From Natronobacterium haloterrestre (GTDB lineage: Archaea; Halobacteriota; Halobacteria; Halobacteriales; Natrialbaceae): a DNA stretch of 64,000 nt. This document shows, piece by piece, positions 26,873-35,839 of the stretch. The DNA is taken from the NCBI RefSeq assembly GCF_900112205.1, contig NZ_FOKW01000001.1, forward strand, positions 620,001-684,000, written 5' to 3'. Within the stretch, counting starts at the first letter, position 1; each line of letters begins with the position of its first letter. The position numbers and the translations under genes were made by a program. Below the pieces are notes generated by a model. The model had not been told where the DNA came from. It did no database searches and saw only the letters and a list, made by a program, of their open reading frames with translations.

Positions 26873-27004
26873 ACCGGCCAATATTGCGGGGACAGCGTAA
26901 AGCTTGAGGATACCGTTCCCCCCACGGGGAAAAGAGAAGGGACGGAGCGACGACCGACGGGCCCCGGGGACACCCGAATTCGGTCTTTAGCTTCCGCTTC
27001 GGCA

Positions 27005-27014
27005 ACCCTTAATA
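27005..27014 (+). promoter_or_regulatory. TATA box of the CBS-domain gene
   Basis: ACCCTTAATA, about 27 nt upstream of the ATG at 27038; leaderless spacing. Confidence 0.45.
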
Positions 27015-27037
27015 GTCGTTCCTGACAACTCCCGGGT

Positions 27038-27445
27038 ATGGAAGACATTTTCGTGGCACGAGTCATGTCCTCGTCGCTACATACCGTCTCGCCGGACACC
27101 CTCGTCGAGGACGCCGGCCAGGTAATGCTCGAGAACGAGATCGGCTCGGTCATCGTCGTCGACGACGAGGGCGGCCTCGAGGGAATCCTCACCTCGACCG
27201 ACTTCGTCGACATCGTCGCCCAGAGCCACCCCAAGGCCGAGACGACCGTCTCGCGGTACATGACCACCGACGTCATCACGGCCTCCGCCCAGGACTCGAT
27301 CCGCGACGTCGCCGACCTGATGATCGAACACGGGTTCAAACACGTCCCCGTGGTCGACGAGACCGAAGGCGTGATCGGCATCGTCACGACGACCGACCTG
27401 GCGTCGTACCTCTCGCGGCTCCAGTCGCCGAGCCCTGACGAGTAA
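27038..27445 (+). CDS. Two-CBS-domain protein
   Basis: A 135-residue protein made almost wholly of a CBS pair: first domain about residues 5-60 ('VARVMSSSLHTVSPDTLVEDA'... 'EGILTSTDFVDI'), second about 75-130 ('VSRYMTTDVITASAQDSI'... 'IGIVTTTDLASYL'). CBS pairs bind adenosine nucleotides or SAM and sense energy state; no catalytic or DNA-binding part is present, so it likely acts through a partner. It is divergent from the ThDP enzyme and followed by an inverted repeat. Confidence 0.92.
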   Translation: MEDIFVARVMSSSLHTVSPDTLVEDAGQVMLENEIGSVIVVDDEGGLEGILTSTDFVDIVAQSHPKAETTVSRYMTTDVITASAQDSIRDVADLMIEHGFKHVPVVDETEGVIGIVTTTDLASYLSRLQSPSPDE

Positions 27446-27737
27446 CGAGCAAGGACGGCGTCTTCTCGCGGATCGCAGCAGCGATATCGCGACGTCGTAT
27501 CGGCCCGGTAGAGGACGCAGGCGCTCTCGCGTCCGGTTCGGCCGGAACGCTGACTATGGTTCGGTATGAATGACTATTCGGTCTCACGACACTCGTGCCT
27601 CTGACACGCTCCCCGTGAGACCGTTTTCGGACTCGAGTCGTCGAAAGTGGCGTGAGCTAGCCGTCGCGTTTTTCAGCGGTGCAATCTGAGTATCGAAGAC
27701 ACCTGATACTTGCGAGTTTGCTCGCGCTGCAGAATTA
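27446..27737. other. Intergenic region between CBS gene and tRNA-Ala
   Basis: About 290 bp with no supported gene. The only structure seen is a 10-bp inverted repeat at 27579-27623. The base composition is less GC-rich than in the genes around it. Confidence 0.55.
27579..27623 (+). repeat. Perfect 10-bp inverted repeat followed by TTTT
   Basis: CGGTCTCACG (27579-27588) and CGTGAGACCG (27614-27623) with a 25-nt loop, followed by TTTT. It lies 134 bp past the CBS gene stop. The shape resembles a stem terminator or a structured small RNA, though the loop is long for a classical terminator. Confidence 0.5.
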
Positions 27738-27809
27738 TGGACTCGCCGGGATTTGAACCCGGGGCCTCTTCCTTGCGAAGGAAGCGATCTGCCACTGATC
27801 TACGAGCCC
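27738..27809 (-). tRNA. tRNA-Ala (anticodon CGC)
   Basis: Minus-strand 72-nt cloverleaf: acceptor GGGCTCG paired with CGAGTCC, discriminator A, anticodon stem CTTCC/GGAAG with loop TTCGCAA, T arm CCGGG-TTCAAAT-CCCGG. The G3-U70 wobble pair, the main alanine identity element, is present. CCA is not encoded. No intron. Confidence 0.95.
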
Positions 27810-27926
27810 GCACCCGTTTCTAACCCGGGTTTCTATTTGTACCTTGTGTTTCGTCGGAAGATCGTGATTCGTACGCACGCACTGGCATGGGCGCCGCGGT
27901 CGTGCCCCTCGAGAGCCCCCTCGAAG

Positions 27927-29099
27927 TCACGACCGTTCGTCCTCGTTCCCCAGACCTCGCAAGCGCCGAATCCGGGCCTCGGTCGGAGGATGGGTCCGGA
28001 ACGGTCCCGACGTCCGGTCCTCGAGCGCAGGTGGCAGCACGTCCAGGGCGACGATCGACCGTTCCCACTCCCGGAGATCCGTCTCCGGCTTGTACCTGGC
28101 GCCGGCAAGCGTCTCGAGGGCGCCCGCCAGCGGAGCCGGCGAGCCGACCAGCGCGGCCGCACCGGCGTCGGCGTGCCACTCCCGGCCGCGGGAGAGGACG
28201 GCGACGCCGACCTGGCCGTACAGCCGCAACGCGCCGAAGACGGCGTTCCACAGTAGATCCCCGATGTCCGACGATTCGCGCTCGATCCAGTCGTCGGCGA
28301 TCACCACCGGGACGATGGCGGCGGCCATGAGCCGACTGTCCCAGTTCGCCAGGTGACTGACCTCGTGGGCCAGAACGGCCTCGAGTTCCGCGTCGGAGAG
28401 CCGTTCGCACAGCCCCGTCGACACCACGATCACGGCCGAGTCGCCGCTTCCGACCGTGAACGACTCGGGTCGATCGGTCTCGGTGACGTACACGTCGGGC
28501 ACGGGGACGCTCGCGAGCGTGGCGAGTCGCCTGACGGTCGCCTCGATCTCCGGATCGATCGCCGCAACGGGGTCGCTGTCGGCGATCAGTCGGTCCCGGA
28601 GCCGGCGGATCTCGCGGCGGGATTCGGCAACCAGCAGGACCACGACGAGGAAGCCGCTCAGCCCGAACCCAACCAGCAGGCCCTCGGTCGTCGACCGCAC
28701 CGCCTCGAGCGCCCCTGCGACGGCGGCGCTTCCGTCGACGATCGCGAGGTACAGACAGCCGATCAGGCCGCCCGTGACGAAAAGCGAAGACGGGGTCGGC
28801 CGAAACAGGTACTCGACGGGCGTGTAACTGGTTATCAGCGGCCACCAGTTAATGACGACCAGCGGCCCGAGGGCGGCGAGAATCGCTGCGGCCGCGGGCG
28901 AAAGGGCCGTCAGGTCGCTGAGTCCGGGAAACGAGCCAACGAGTCCGAACCCGGATTCGATCCACTCCCAGGCGACGAGGCCCAGCACCCCTCCGATCAG
29001 GCCGACGACGACCGCGACTGCGATCGACAGCGTCACGAGGACGCCGACGGCGACGGCCATGCGAACCAGCAGTGACAGCCGAAGTCGGTACTCGTTCAT
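27927..29099 (-). CDS. M48-family membrane metalloprotease (HtpX-like)
   Basis: A 390-residue protein with several N-terminal membrane segments (about 10-35, 65-90 and a pair around 110-165) and a C-terminal protease domain. The zinc motif HEVSH is at about residues 244-248 ('LAHEVSHLANWDSRLM'), followed by a further hydrophobic segment and 'EWHADAGAAALVGSP', which supplies the third ligand region. HtpX-type proteases act on misfolded membrane proteins, with the active site on the cytosolic side. The C-terminus carries 'THPPTEARIRRLRGL', a common M48B ending. It stands alone between tRNA-Ala and a rhomboid protease on the same strand. Confidence 0.9.
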   Translation of the reverse strand: MNEYRLRLSLLVRMAVAVGVLVTLSIAVAVVVGLIGGVLGLVAWEWIESGFGLVGSFPGLSDLTALSPAAAAILAALGPLVVINWWPLITSYTPVEYLFRPTPSSLFVTGGLIGCLYLAIVDGSAAVAGALEAVRSTTEGLLVGFGLSGFLVVVLLVAESRREIRRLRDRLIADSDPVAAIDPEIEATVRRLATLASVPVPDVYVTETDRPESFTVGSGDSAVIVVSTGLCERLSDAELEAVLAHEVSHLANWDSRLMAAAIVPVVIADDWIERESSDIGDLLWNAVFGALRLYGQVGVAVLSRGREWHADAGAAALVGSPAPLAGALETLAGARYKPETDLREWERSIVALDVLPPALEDRTSGPFRTHPPTEARIRRLRGLGNEDERS

Positions 29100-29271
29100 C
29101 GCTTATGACCTGTTGGCTACGAATCAGAACAGCTGCACAAAAACGTTCCGGACACGTCGATAGCACAGTGGATACCCCGGAAACGGCCGGAACCCACTAT
29201 CGCAGGCGTCTCCCCACGCTTCGGGTCAACTCGAGGGGCGTCGATCCGTCCTCGTCGCTCGAAGGCTGGCG

Positions 29272-30003
29272 TCAGGATCTGGTTCGTCCGCCGACGTGTA
29301 ACACCCGTGCTCGGCCGGCGAACAGCCCCAGCAGGAACCCGGCGAAGTGTGCGATCAGCGCGACTCCCGGCGACGCCGTCGCCAGGGTCACGGCCGCCGC
29401 CAGGACGACGAACACCGTGATCGCCACCCACCGTGGAACGTCGACGAACGAGGCCAGGCCCGCAGACAGTCGGTTCGAGGCGATCAGATAGCCCATCAGC
29501 GCGAAGACGGCCCCGCTCGCGCCGAGTACGCCCGGCCGGCCCGTCGCGGCGACGAGCGGACTCGCCAGGACGGCGTCGGTCAGGAGGATCTGCGAGATAC
29601 CGGCCAGCGCACCCGTGATCGCGAAAAACAGGTGAAACCGGAGCCGACTCGTCGCGCGGGCGATCGGCCAGCCGAACAGGAACAACGCGACGCTGTTCGA
29701 GAGGAGATGGCCCATTCCGCCGTGGGCGTAGACACTGGTCACGATCGTCCAGGGGTTGTCCGTCAGCGGCGGCGAGAGCACGAACAGGCCGCCCATCGCC
29801 CCCGCGAACGCCGCCACCCCCTGCAGGAGGTAGACGGCCAGGAAGACGACGAGAATCTCGAGCACGGGACTGCCCGAGCCCCCGTTCGGGTTCGACTTCG
29901 GACCCCGACCCCGGCCGTCCTCCGGGCTCGAGTTGGGGGTCGCGTCGGAGGGCGACCGTGCCGGCCGTCGGTTTCGCGTTCCCTTCCTGTTCCCGCTTGG
30001 CAT
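29272..30003 (-). CDS. Rhomboid-family intramembrane serine protease
   Basis: A 243-residue protein: a basic, Ser/Pro-rich cytosolic N-terminus of about 45 residues, then six hydrophobic helices. The catalytic Ser is in GASGAVFALMGY, the paired His in 'ALIAHFAGFLLGL', and 'HGGMGHLLSNSVAL' supplies the helix-2 His/Asn region. Rhomboids cleave transmembrane substrates within the bilayer. Start ATG 30003 is used; an in-frame GTG at 30039 would add 12 residues. Two membrane proteases in a row (with the M48 gene) hint at membrane quality control, although nothing shows they share a transcript. Confidence 0.9.
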   Translation of the reverse strand: MPSGNRKGTRNRRPARSPSDATPNSSPEDGRGRGPKSNPNGGSGSPVLEILVVFLAVYLLQGVAAFAGAMGGLFVLSPPLTDNPWTIVTSVYAHGGMGHLLSNSVALFLFGWPIARATSRLRFHLFFAITGALAGISQILLTDAVLASPLVAATGRPGVLGASGAVFALMGYLIASNRLSAGLASFVDVPRWVAITVFVVLAAAVTLATASPGVALIAHFAGFLLGLFAGRARVLHVGGRTRS

Positions 30004-30358
30004 ACGTTCATTCGGGGAGCGAGACCCAAAAGTCTGCACGCCTTACGCGGGTCGTCGACGGCGAATGTGTGCGTTTCTTCCGTAGGCTCGAGTTACGCCT
30101 CGGAAGAAACGGCACCAGCGGGGCCGTAGCGGCGTTCATCGACGGTTACGGACGGCTCGAGAGCGGTCGAACGGACCGTCGGCGTCCGCGAAACGGGAGT
30201 GATCGTGGACTGCGGTGGCCTGTAATCGATCGGTACGATCGTCCCCAACGTCTCATCCGTCACGCCGTGGACCGCGGGCACGGATACACCGGTAGCTCCC
30301 TGTCGCGGTAAAAACGGAAAATCGGAACGTGGCGTCCGGTCACCCGGCGCCGGTCGGA
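30004..30358. other. Intergenic region between rpsJ and the rhomboid gene
   Basis: About 355 bp. On the minus strand just after rpsJ there are T-rich runs (see 30309-30322). No gene, repeat or RNA could be supported in the rest. Confidence 0.5.
30309..30322 (-). terminator. T-rich tract after rpsJ
   Basis: On the minus strand the sequence about 40-50 nt after the rpsJ stop reads GATTTTCCGTTTTTA. Runs of T are the usual archaeal termination signal; this would end the tuf-rpsJ transcript. Confidence 0.4.
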
Positions 30359-30667
30359 TCAGTCCTCGAGGACGATCTCGATCGAGACGTCGTTCGGCAC
30401 CTGGATGCGCATGAGCTGTCGGAGTGCGCGTTCGTCGGCGTCCAGATCGATGAGGCGCTTGTGGACGCGCATCTCCCAGTGCTCCCACGTCGCGGTGCCT
30501 TCGCCGTCAGGCGATTTCCGGGTCGGCACCTCGAGGGTCTTGGTCGGCAGCGGGATCGGACCGCTGAGGTTGACGCCGGTGTTGTTCGCGATCTCGCGGA
30601 CGTCGTCGCAGATGTCGTCCAGGTCGTCGGGACTCGTGCCCGCGAGTCGAACGCGTGCCTGCTGCAT
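30359..30667 (-). CDS. rpsJ: 30S ribosomal protein S10 (uS10)
   Basis: The 102-residue small-subunit protein has the S10 signatures '[17 protein letters not shown]', '[18 protein letters not shown]' and '[12 protein letters not shown]'. It sits in the ribosome head. The ATG follows the EF-1alpha stop with no gap (TAA ATG), the usual archaeal tuf-rpsJ pairing, so the two are co-transcribed. Confidence 0.98.
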   Translation of the reverse strand: MQQARVRLAGTSPDDLDDICDDVREIANNTGVNLSGPIPLPTKTLEVPTRKSPDGEGTATWEHWEMRVHKRLIDLDADERALRQLMRIQVPNDVSIEIVLED

Positions 30668-31930
30668 TTATTTCTCGTTGACCTCGAGGACCTTGCCGGC
30701 CGCGATGGTCTGACCCATGTCGCGGATGGCGAAGGAACCGAGTTCGGGGATCTCGCTGGACGGCTCGATGCTGAGGGGCTTTTGCGGTCGGATGGTGACC
30801 ACAGCAGCGTCGCCCGACTGGATGAAGTCGGGGTCTTCCTCGGCGACCTCGCCGCTCGAGGGGTCCATCTTCTTGTCGATGGATTCGATGGTACAGGCGA
30901 CCTGTGCCGTGTGGGCGTGGAAGACCGGCGTGTACCCGGCCGTGATGACCGAGGGGTGCTGCATGACGACGATCTGGGCCTGGAAGGTCTCGGCGACCTT
31001 CGGCGGGTCGTCGGCGGGGCCACAGACGTCACCGCGGCGGATGTCGTCCTTGCCGATGCCACGGACGTTGAACCCGACGTTGTCACCGGGCTCGGCCTTG
31101 GGCACCTCTTCGTGGTGCATCTCGATGGTCTTGACCTCGCCACCGACGTCCGAGGGCTGGAAGACGACGTCGTCGCCCGTGTTCATGACACCGGTCTCGA
31201 TACGTCCGACGGGGACGGTACCGATACCGGAGATCGTGTAGACGTCCTGGATCGGGAGTCGGAGCGACGCGTCCGTCGGCGGCTCCGGCTCCGGCAGGTC
31301 GTTCAGGGCCTCGAGCAGGGTCTCGCCGTCGTACCAGTCCGTGTTGTCGGAGGGTTCGGCGATGTTGTCGCCTTCGAACGCCGAGATCGGGATGAACGAG
31401 GCGTCGTCCGTGTTGAACTGGACCTGCTGGAGCAGCTGGTTGACTTCGTCGACGACTTCGTCGAAGGTGGATTCCTTGTAGTCGACGACGTCCATCTTGT
31501 TGACGCCGATGATGAGTTCGTCGATACCCAGGGTGCGGGCCAGGAAGACGTGCTCCTGGGTCTGGGGTGCGACGCCGTCGTCGGCGGCGACGACGAGGAC
31601 GGCGTTGTCGGCCTGGCTCGCGCCAGTGATCATGTTCTTGACGAAGTCGCGGTGGCCAGGACAGTCGACGATGGTGAAGTCGTACTCGTCGGTGGAGAAC
31701 TCCTGGTGGGCGATGTCGATGGTGACACCACGCTCTCGCTCCTCGGCGAGGTTGTCCATCACGTAGGCGAACTCGAAGCCGCCCTTACCCTTCTCTTCGG
31801 CTTCTTCGCGGTGCTGTTCGATGACGTGCTCGGGTACGCTCCCCGTCTCGTAGAGGAGTCGCCCCACGAGCGTACTTTTCCCGTGGTCAACGTGACCGAT
31901 AATGGCCAGGTTCTGGTGTTGTTCGCTCAT
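30668..31930 (-). CDS. tuf: Translation elongation factor EF-1alpha
   Basis: A 420-residue GTPase that delivers aminoacyl-tRNA to the ribosome. GTP motifs are clear: GHVDHGKST (residues 12-20), DCPGHRDF and NKMD; the effector region '[15 protein letters not shown]' precedes the second of these. Domains II and III follow with '[16 protein letters not shown]' and the C-terminal beta barrel. A strong TATA box lies about 25 nt upstream, as expected for a highly expressed gene. Directly followed by rpsJ. Confidence 0.98.
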   Translation of the reverse strand: MSEQHQNLAIIGHVDHGKSTLVGRLLYETGSVPEHVIEQHREEAEEKGKGGFEFAYVMDNLAEERERGVTIDIAHQEFSTDEYDFTIVDCPGHRDFVKNMITGASQADNAVLVVAADDGVAPQTQEHVFLARTLGIDELIIGVNKMDVVDYKESTFDEVVDEVNQLLQQVQFNTDDASFIPISAFEGDNIAEPSDNTDWYDGETLLEALNDLPEPEPPTDASLRLPIQDVYTISGIGTVPVGRIETGVMNTGDDVVFQPSDVGGEVKTIEMHHEEVPKAEPGDNVGFNVRGIGKDDIRRGDVCGPADDPPKVAETFQAQIVVMQHPSVITAGYTPVFHAHTAQVACTIESIDKKMDPSSGEVAEEDPDFIQSGDAAVVTIRPQKPLSIEPSSEIPELGSFAIRDMGQTIAAGKVLEVNEK

Positions 31931-31950
31931 TGTTGTAGCTCACGCGCAGA

Positions 31951-31962
31951 GGCGCTTATATC
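31951..31962 (-). promoter_or_regulatory. TATA box of tuf-rpsJ
   Basis: GATATAAGCGCC on the minus strand, centred about 27 nt upstream of the tuf ATG. Confidence 0.6.
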
Positions 31963-32126
31963 GGTCTCTTTCGCTCGTTGCGGTTAAAACCATTTCGAAA
32001 GCGTATTCAGATGATCCCGACGCCCTCTGGCGGTTTGTGTACTGTCCACACGGTTTCGCGACCTCGAGTCCCGACGATCCGTCGGGGATCGACCGCCGGA
32101 TATGCTCGCGAGCCGACGCTGTTCGG

Positions 32127-33086
32127 TCAGTCGTCGCGTTCGAGGTCGGGAAGCCGGCCGACGTCCGACAGCACCGCCGTCGCCGTCTCCGGACCGCCGG
32201 CGCCGCGCCCGCTCGAGTGCAGCGAGCCCGCGTGGCGGGTCTCGATCTGGACGATGTTTCGCGTGCCCGTGACCGCGAGCGCGCCGTTCTCGGGCACCAG
32301 TCGCGGGCCGACGCGGACGCCGTCGCGGGTCGCCTCGCCGATCAGGCGGATCGTCCGGCCGTCCTCGGCCGCCAACTCGAGTGCACTGCCGGGGACGTCC
32401 TCGATTCCTTCGACGGTCGCGTCCTCGAGCGAGAACCCGCCGTCCGCGAGCACGTTCGCCAGAATGACGAACTTCAGCGCGGCGTCGGTGCCGTCGACGT
32501 CGAAGGTCGGATCGGCCTCGGCGACGCCCAGGTCCTGGGCCTCGGCGAGGACGTGCTCGTAGTCGAGCCCCTCGGCGGCCATCCGCGTCAGAATGAAGTT
32601 CGCGGTACCGTTGAGGACGCCACGGACGGCGGTCACGGCCTGTGGCGTGCAGTCCTCGATCGTCGACAACACCGGGATGGCTCCGCCCACCGTCGCCTCG
32701 AAGCGCACCGAGCCCGCGCTCTCGGCCTCGAGCGCGCGCAGTTCGTCGTAGCGTTCGGCGACCGGCCCCTTGTTCGCCAGCACGACGTGGCGGTCGGCCT
32801 CGAGCGCGCGCGTGACGTGACCGAATCCCGGTTCGGCGTCGCCGAGGGTCGTCGGCGTCGCCTCCACGAGGACGTCGTACTCGGTCTCGAAGACCTCCTC
32901 GGGGTCCGCGGTTCCGACGCCGTCGCCCCCTTCCTTGCGGGACACGGCGTCGTCGACGGGGATCCCGTCGGGGTCGACGGCCGCGCTGGAGGAGTCGGCG
33001 AGCGCGACGACCTCGTGGCCGTAGTCGCCTGCGAGCGTCGCGACGGAGCGGCCGACGTCGCCGGCACCCAGGACGGCGAGTTTCAT
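32127..33086 (-). CDS. hom: Homoserine dehydrogenase
   Basis: Reduces aspartate-4-semialdehyde to homoserine for threonine and methionine synthesis. The 319-residue protein begins with a Rossmann loop (VLGAGDVGRSV) and has 'VLANKGPVA' and the catalytic-domain signature 'GVLNGTANFILTRM' with 'AQDLGVAEADPTFD'. It ends without the C-terminal ACT domain found in many bacterial Hom proteins. A GGAGGTGA Shine-Dalgarno lies just upstream of the ATG, inside the end of the upstream ACT gene, with which it overlaps by 4 nt (33083-33086). Confidence 0.96.
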   Translation of the reverse strand: MKLAVLGAGDVGRSVATLAGDYGHEVVALADSSSAAVDPDGIPVDDAVSRKEGGDGVGTADPEEVFETEYDVLVEATPTTLGDAEPGFGHVTRALEADRHVVLANKGPVAERYDELRALEAESAGSVRFEATVGGAIPVLSTIEDCTPQAVTAVRGVLNGTANFILTRMAAEGLDYEHVLAEAQDLGVAEADPTFDVDGTDAALKFVILANVLADGGFSLEDATVEGIEDVPGSALELAAEDGRTIRLIGEATRDGVRVGPRLVPENGALAVTGTRNIVQIETRHAGSLHSSGRGAGGPETATAVLSDVGRLPDLERDD

Positions 33087-33706
33087 GCGCTCTCACCTCC
33101 CAGTAGCGGCTCGACGACGGTGAGACCCTTTTCGGACCCCAGCGACCGGATCGCCTCGAGCGCCTCGTTCGACCGGCCCGAGTCGATCGCGAGGCGAACG
33201 CGCGCGCTCGAGACGGATTCGGTTCCCTCGGGTGCCGTCAGCGAGAGATCCAGCACGGCGGCGTTTGCCCCCGACTCGATCCGCGAGAGTGTATCGGAGA
33301 GGTCGTTCTCGACGAGGTCGCCTACAAGGACGACGCTGATCTCCTCGCCGTAGTGCTCCTCGCCGGCCTGGATGACGTTGACGCCGGCCTCGCGCAGCCC
33401 CGTCACGACGTCGTCGAACCGGTCCGGCGGGCACTCGAGGTCGACCTCGACGGGGATGTGACCGCGTGGCGTGATGTTCCCCCGCTCGTGGTGGATGCTC
33501 AGCAGGTTCCCCCCGTTGTCTGCGATCGGGGCGAGGGCACGGAGCAACTCGCCGGGCTCGTCGACGAGCTCGAGCCGGACTGTGTAGGCGCGAACGCCGC
33601 CGTCGGTCTCGGTCTCGGTTTCGGTTTCAGTCCCCGATTCCGATTCGCTGCCGCCGCCGATGTCCGTCTCGGGGTCGCGCTCTCGGTCGACGGGCTCGTT
33701 ACCCAT
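33083..33706 (-). CDS. Double ACT-domain regulatory protein
   Basis: A 207-residue protein: an acidic Thr/Glu-repeat N-terminus (to about residue 40), an ACT domain ('YTVRLELVDEPGELLRALAP'), and a second, weaker ACT-like half ('EISVVLVGDLVENDLSDTL'). ACT domains bind amino acids. Coupling to hom by an ATGA overlap suggests it is the allosteric module of homoserine dehydrogenase, supplied in trans (inference). The ATG at 33706 is preferred over the upstream GTG at 33736 because GGAGGTGA lies about 6 nt before it. TATA-like CCTATACG is near 33780. Confidence 0.85.
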   Translation of the reverse strand: MGNEPVDRERDPETDIGGGSESESGTETETETETDGGVRAYTVRLELVDEPGELLRALAPIADNGGNLLSIHHERGNITPRGHIPVEVDLECPPDRFDDVVTGLREAGVNVIQAGEEHYGEEISVVLVGDLVENDLSDTLSRIESGANAAVLDLSLTAPEGTESVSSARVRLAIDSGRSNEALEAIRSLGSEKGLTVVEPLLGGESA

Positions 33707-33868
33707 CGGCGTCACCTCCCGGTCGCAGGCGTCCACACGTCGTCATGGTGTATGACTCCGTAACTGAGTCGTAAAAACGTATAGGCGTTCCCAAAACTGA
33801 CCGTCCCTGTCAACGGTGTGCATACGGCGGTTCCGACGCGAACCGGTGTGACCGGCTCGAGGGACGCG

Positions 33869-34273
33869 CTAGAGGTGGTCCTTGCCCGGGTTCGACGACC
33901 CCCAGTCGCCGCGGCCGCCCTCGGTCCGGTCGACCCCCATGATCGATTCCGGCTGGTCGGGGCCGCCGAGGGTGTCGCGGGCGTCCGGGACGCGAACCGT
34001 GACTTCCTCGACTTCGGGCCACTTGATGAGTTCAGCCTCGATGTTGCCCGTGGTGACGTCGCTGACCGAACACCCCTTGCAGCCGCCGCCGAGTTCGACG
34101 ACGACCTCGCCGGAGTCGGGGTCGGCCTTCCTGACGGCGCTCGTCCCCCCGTGCATCTGGATGATCGGCATTTCGCGGCTGAGCCACTGCTCGACGCGTT
34201 CGCGGAGCGACTCCTCGGAATCGTCGGCGTCCGCGTCGGTACCGGTCCCGGTATCGGCGTCGGATCTGGTCAT
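33869..34273 (-). CDS. NifU C-terminal (NFU) domain protein
   Basis: A 134-residue protein whose core (about 25-105) is the NFU domain with the cluster-binding CxxC in GGGCKGCSVSD. Such proteins assemble or carry [4Fe-4S] clusters to client proteins. The N-terminus is a short acidic Asp/Thr-rich stretch. Start ATG 34273 is chosen over the longer frame because a TATA-like CCTATTCAC lies about 28 nt upstream. Many Fe-S clients occur in this window (NuoB, NuoI, GltB), but no operon link exists. Confidence 0.88.
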   Translation of the reverse strand: MTRSDADTGTGTDADADDSEESLRERVEQWLSREMPIIQMHGGTSAVRKADPDSGEVVVELGGGCKGCSVSDVTTGNIEAELIKWPEVEEVTVRVPDARDTLGGPDQPESIMGVDRTEGGRGDWGSSNPGKDHL

Positions 34274-34480
34274 CGTCCGCACTAGACGCTCGAGGGGTGA
34301 ATAGGTTTGGTTCGAGAAAACGATAGTGGTTAATAATCCACGTTCGGCGGGCGAGGCGGGCGGTTCGACCCGATCCGTCACGTCCCGGCGAACGGATCGC
34401 GGACGAACGCCGTCAGCGGGCCGCCCGTCCTCGCACCGCGGGGCGGTGACGGCGGCGTTCGGCGACGGGGCGTTCGATCG

Positions 34481-35071
34481 CTACGTCCGGTCGCCGAGGA
34501 CGGCCCCGACGACGCCGCCGGTCCCGGCGAACACCGCGGGGTAGATCACGCCCGCGAAGACGATCGCCGGGAGCGTGTCGGGTGCGCCGCTCGCGCCGCC
34601 GACGGTCACCTCGAAGAGGAAGATGCCGGCGATCATGAGGACGAGATAGCCCGGAATCGTCGCCAGGCCGACGACCAGTCCCTCCGTCGCCTCCGACGCG
34701 CCGCGGTAGGTGGCGAGGGCGATACCGGACGCGAACAGCAGCCCGATCGGGATCGCAAACAGGACGAGGGAGAACCCTTCCTCGCCGCCGATGTACGACG
34801 CGGCCTGGGTCCCCAGGATCGGGACGTCGCGGAACACCGTCTCGGCCAGGTGGGCGTTGTAGAACACCCAGCCGACCATCTCGTAGGTCGCCGGTTCGCC
34901 GTTGAAGGCTTCGATCACTCGGTTGAGCGGGGATTCACGGACCTCTCCGGAGACGACCAGATACGTGAGGACGTAGCCGACGACCCACGTGGCGACGCCG
35001 GCGACCGCGCCCTCGAGGACGGGGACGGAGACGGGGACGGGGAATCGATCGTCGTTCGCGTTAGCGGACAT
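34481..35071 (-). CDS. Haloarchaeal membrane protein of unknown function
   Basis: A 196-residue protein with about five hydrophobic helices (near 18-40, 105-125, 132-158 and 165-192, plus a less clear central one) and a conserved-looking 'VGWVFYNAHLAE' loop. I recognise the pattern from haloarchaeal membrane proteins but no function. The start follows the stop of the upstream membrane gene by only 2 nt, so the two are one transcript. Confidence 0.75.
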   Translation of the reverse strand: MSANANDDRFPVPVSVPVLEGAVAGVATWVVGYVLTYLVVSGEVRESPLNRVIEAFNGEPATYEMVGWVFYNAHLAETVFRDVPILGTQAASYIGGEEGFSLVLFAIPIGLLFASGIALATYRGASEATEGLVVGLATIPGYLVLMIAGIFLFEVTVGGASGAPDTLPAIVFAGVIYPAVFAGTGGVVGAVLGDRT

Positions 35072-35073
35072 GA

Positions 35074-35670
35074 TTACTCACTTCCCGTATGGGTCGTTTC
35101 GTCGTCGGCATCGGTTTTTCGACTCGGCTCTCCCGCGACGCGTCCGGTCTCGGTGTCTCTCGCGTCGGCGTCGGCGACGACCCGCTCGGCGAGCAACTCC
35201 GCGATCGGATCCAGCGAGACGTAGATCCGCGCCGCGAGGATCGCGAGCGGGCCAAGCGCCAGTACCAGGAACAGCACGTCGTAGGTCCACGCCAGCCTCC
35301 CGAGCAGCGGGGCGATAGCGGGCTCGAGCCCGCGGTGGGCGACGAGGACGGCCACGAGGACGACGAACAGCTGGACGATCGAGGCGACGTCGTCGACGAC
35401 CGACGGGGGTCCGTCGGCTGTCGAGCGGACGAGCGACGCGAGCGCGGGCGCTAACCACAGGAGCAAGCCGACGATCGCAACCGTCACGACCGCGCCGACG
35501 ACCGCGACGAACGTGACCGGCGTCCCCGGGATCACGCGCCCGACGCCGGGGAGCACGGAGAGCAGCGAGAGCAGTAGTATCGCCGAGAGGGTTGCAAGCA
35601 GGAGCTTTCCGACTGACTGGACCGTCTCGCGGTCCATCGTTGCGGGGTACTTCGAGCGGTCGTAGGTCAT
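35074..35670 (-). CDS. Membrane protein of unknown function
   Basis: A 198-residue protein with a short polar N-terminus ('TYDRSKYPATMDRET'), four or five transmembrane helices (about 20-40, 50-75, 95-115, 130-155) and a polar acidic tail. No family signature recognised. ATG 35670 is chosen because a TATA-like TTTATTAGG lies about 32 nt upstream (near 35699-35707); the frame extends much further upstream without support. It forms an operon with the membrane gene that begins at 35071. Confidence 0.72.
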   Translation of the reverse strand: MTYDRSKYPATMDRETVQSVGKLLLATLSAILLLSLLSVLPGVGRVIPGTPVTFVAVVGAVVTVAIVGLLLWLAPALASLVRSTADGPPSVVDDVASIVQLFVVLVAVLVAHRGLEPAIAPLLGRLAWTYDVLFLVLALGPLAILAARIYVSLDPIAELLAERVVADADARDTETGRVAGEPSRKTDADDETTHTGSE

Positions 35671-35839
35671 GATGCGCTCGAGGGTGGGAACCGACGGGCC
35701 TAATAAACGGACGGTCATCAACGTTGATTTTTCGGAATTGACGACGTTTTCGAACGTTTTACGCGGCCGGTCTGACGGGCGAGCGTGGCTCCCTCGGGCG
35801 ATATCTCGAGTCGCTGTCGGCGGTCGATTCCCGTTCGGT

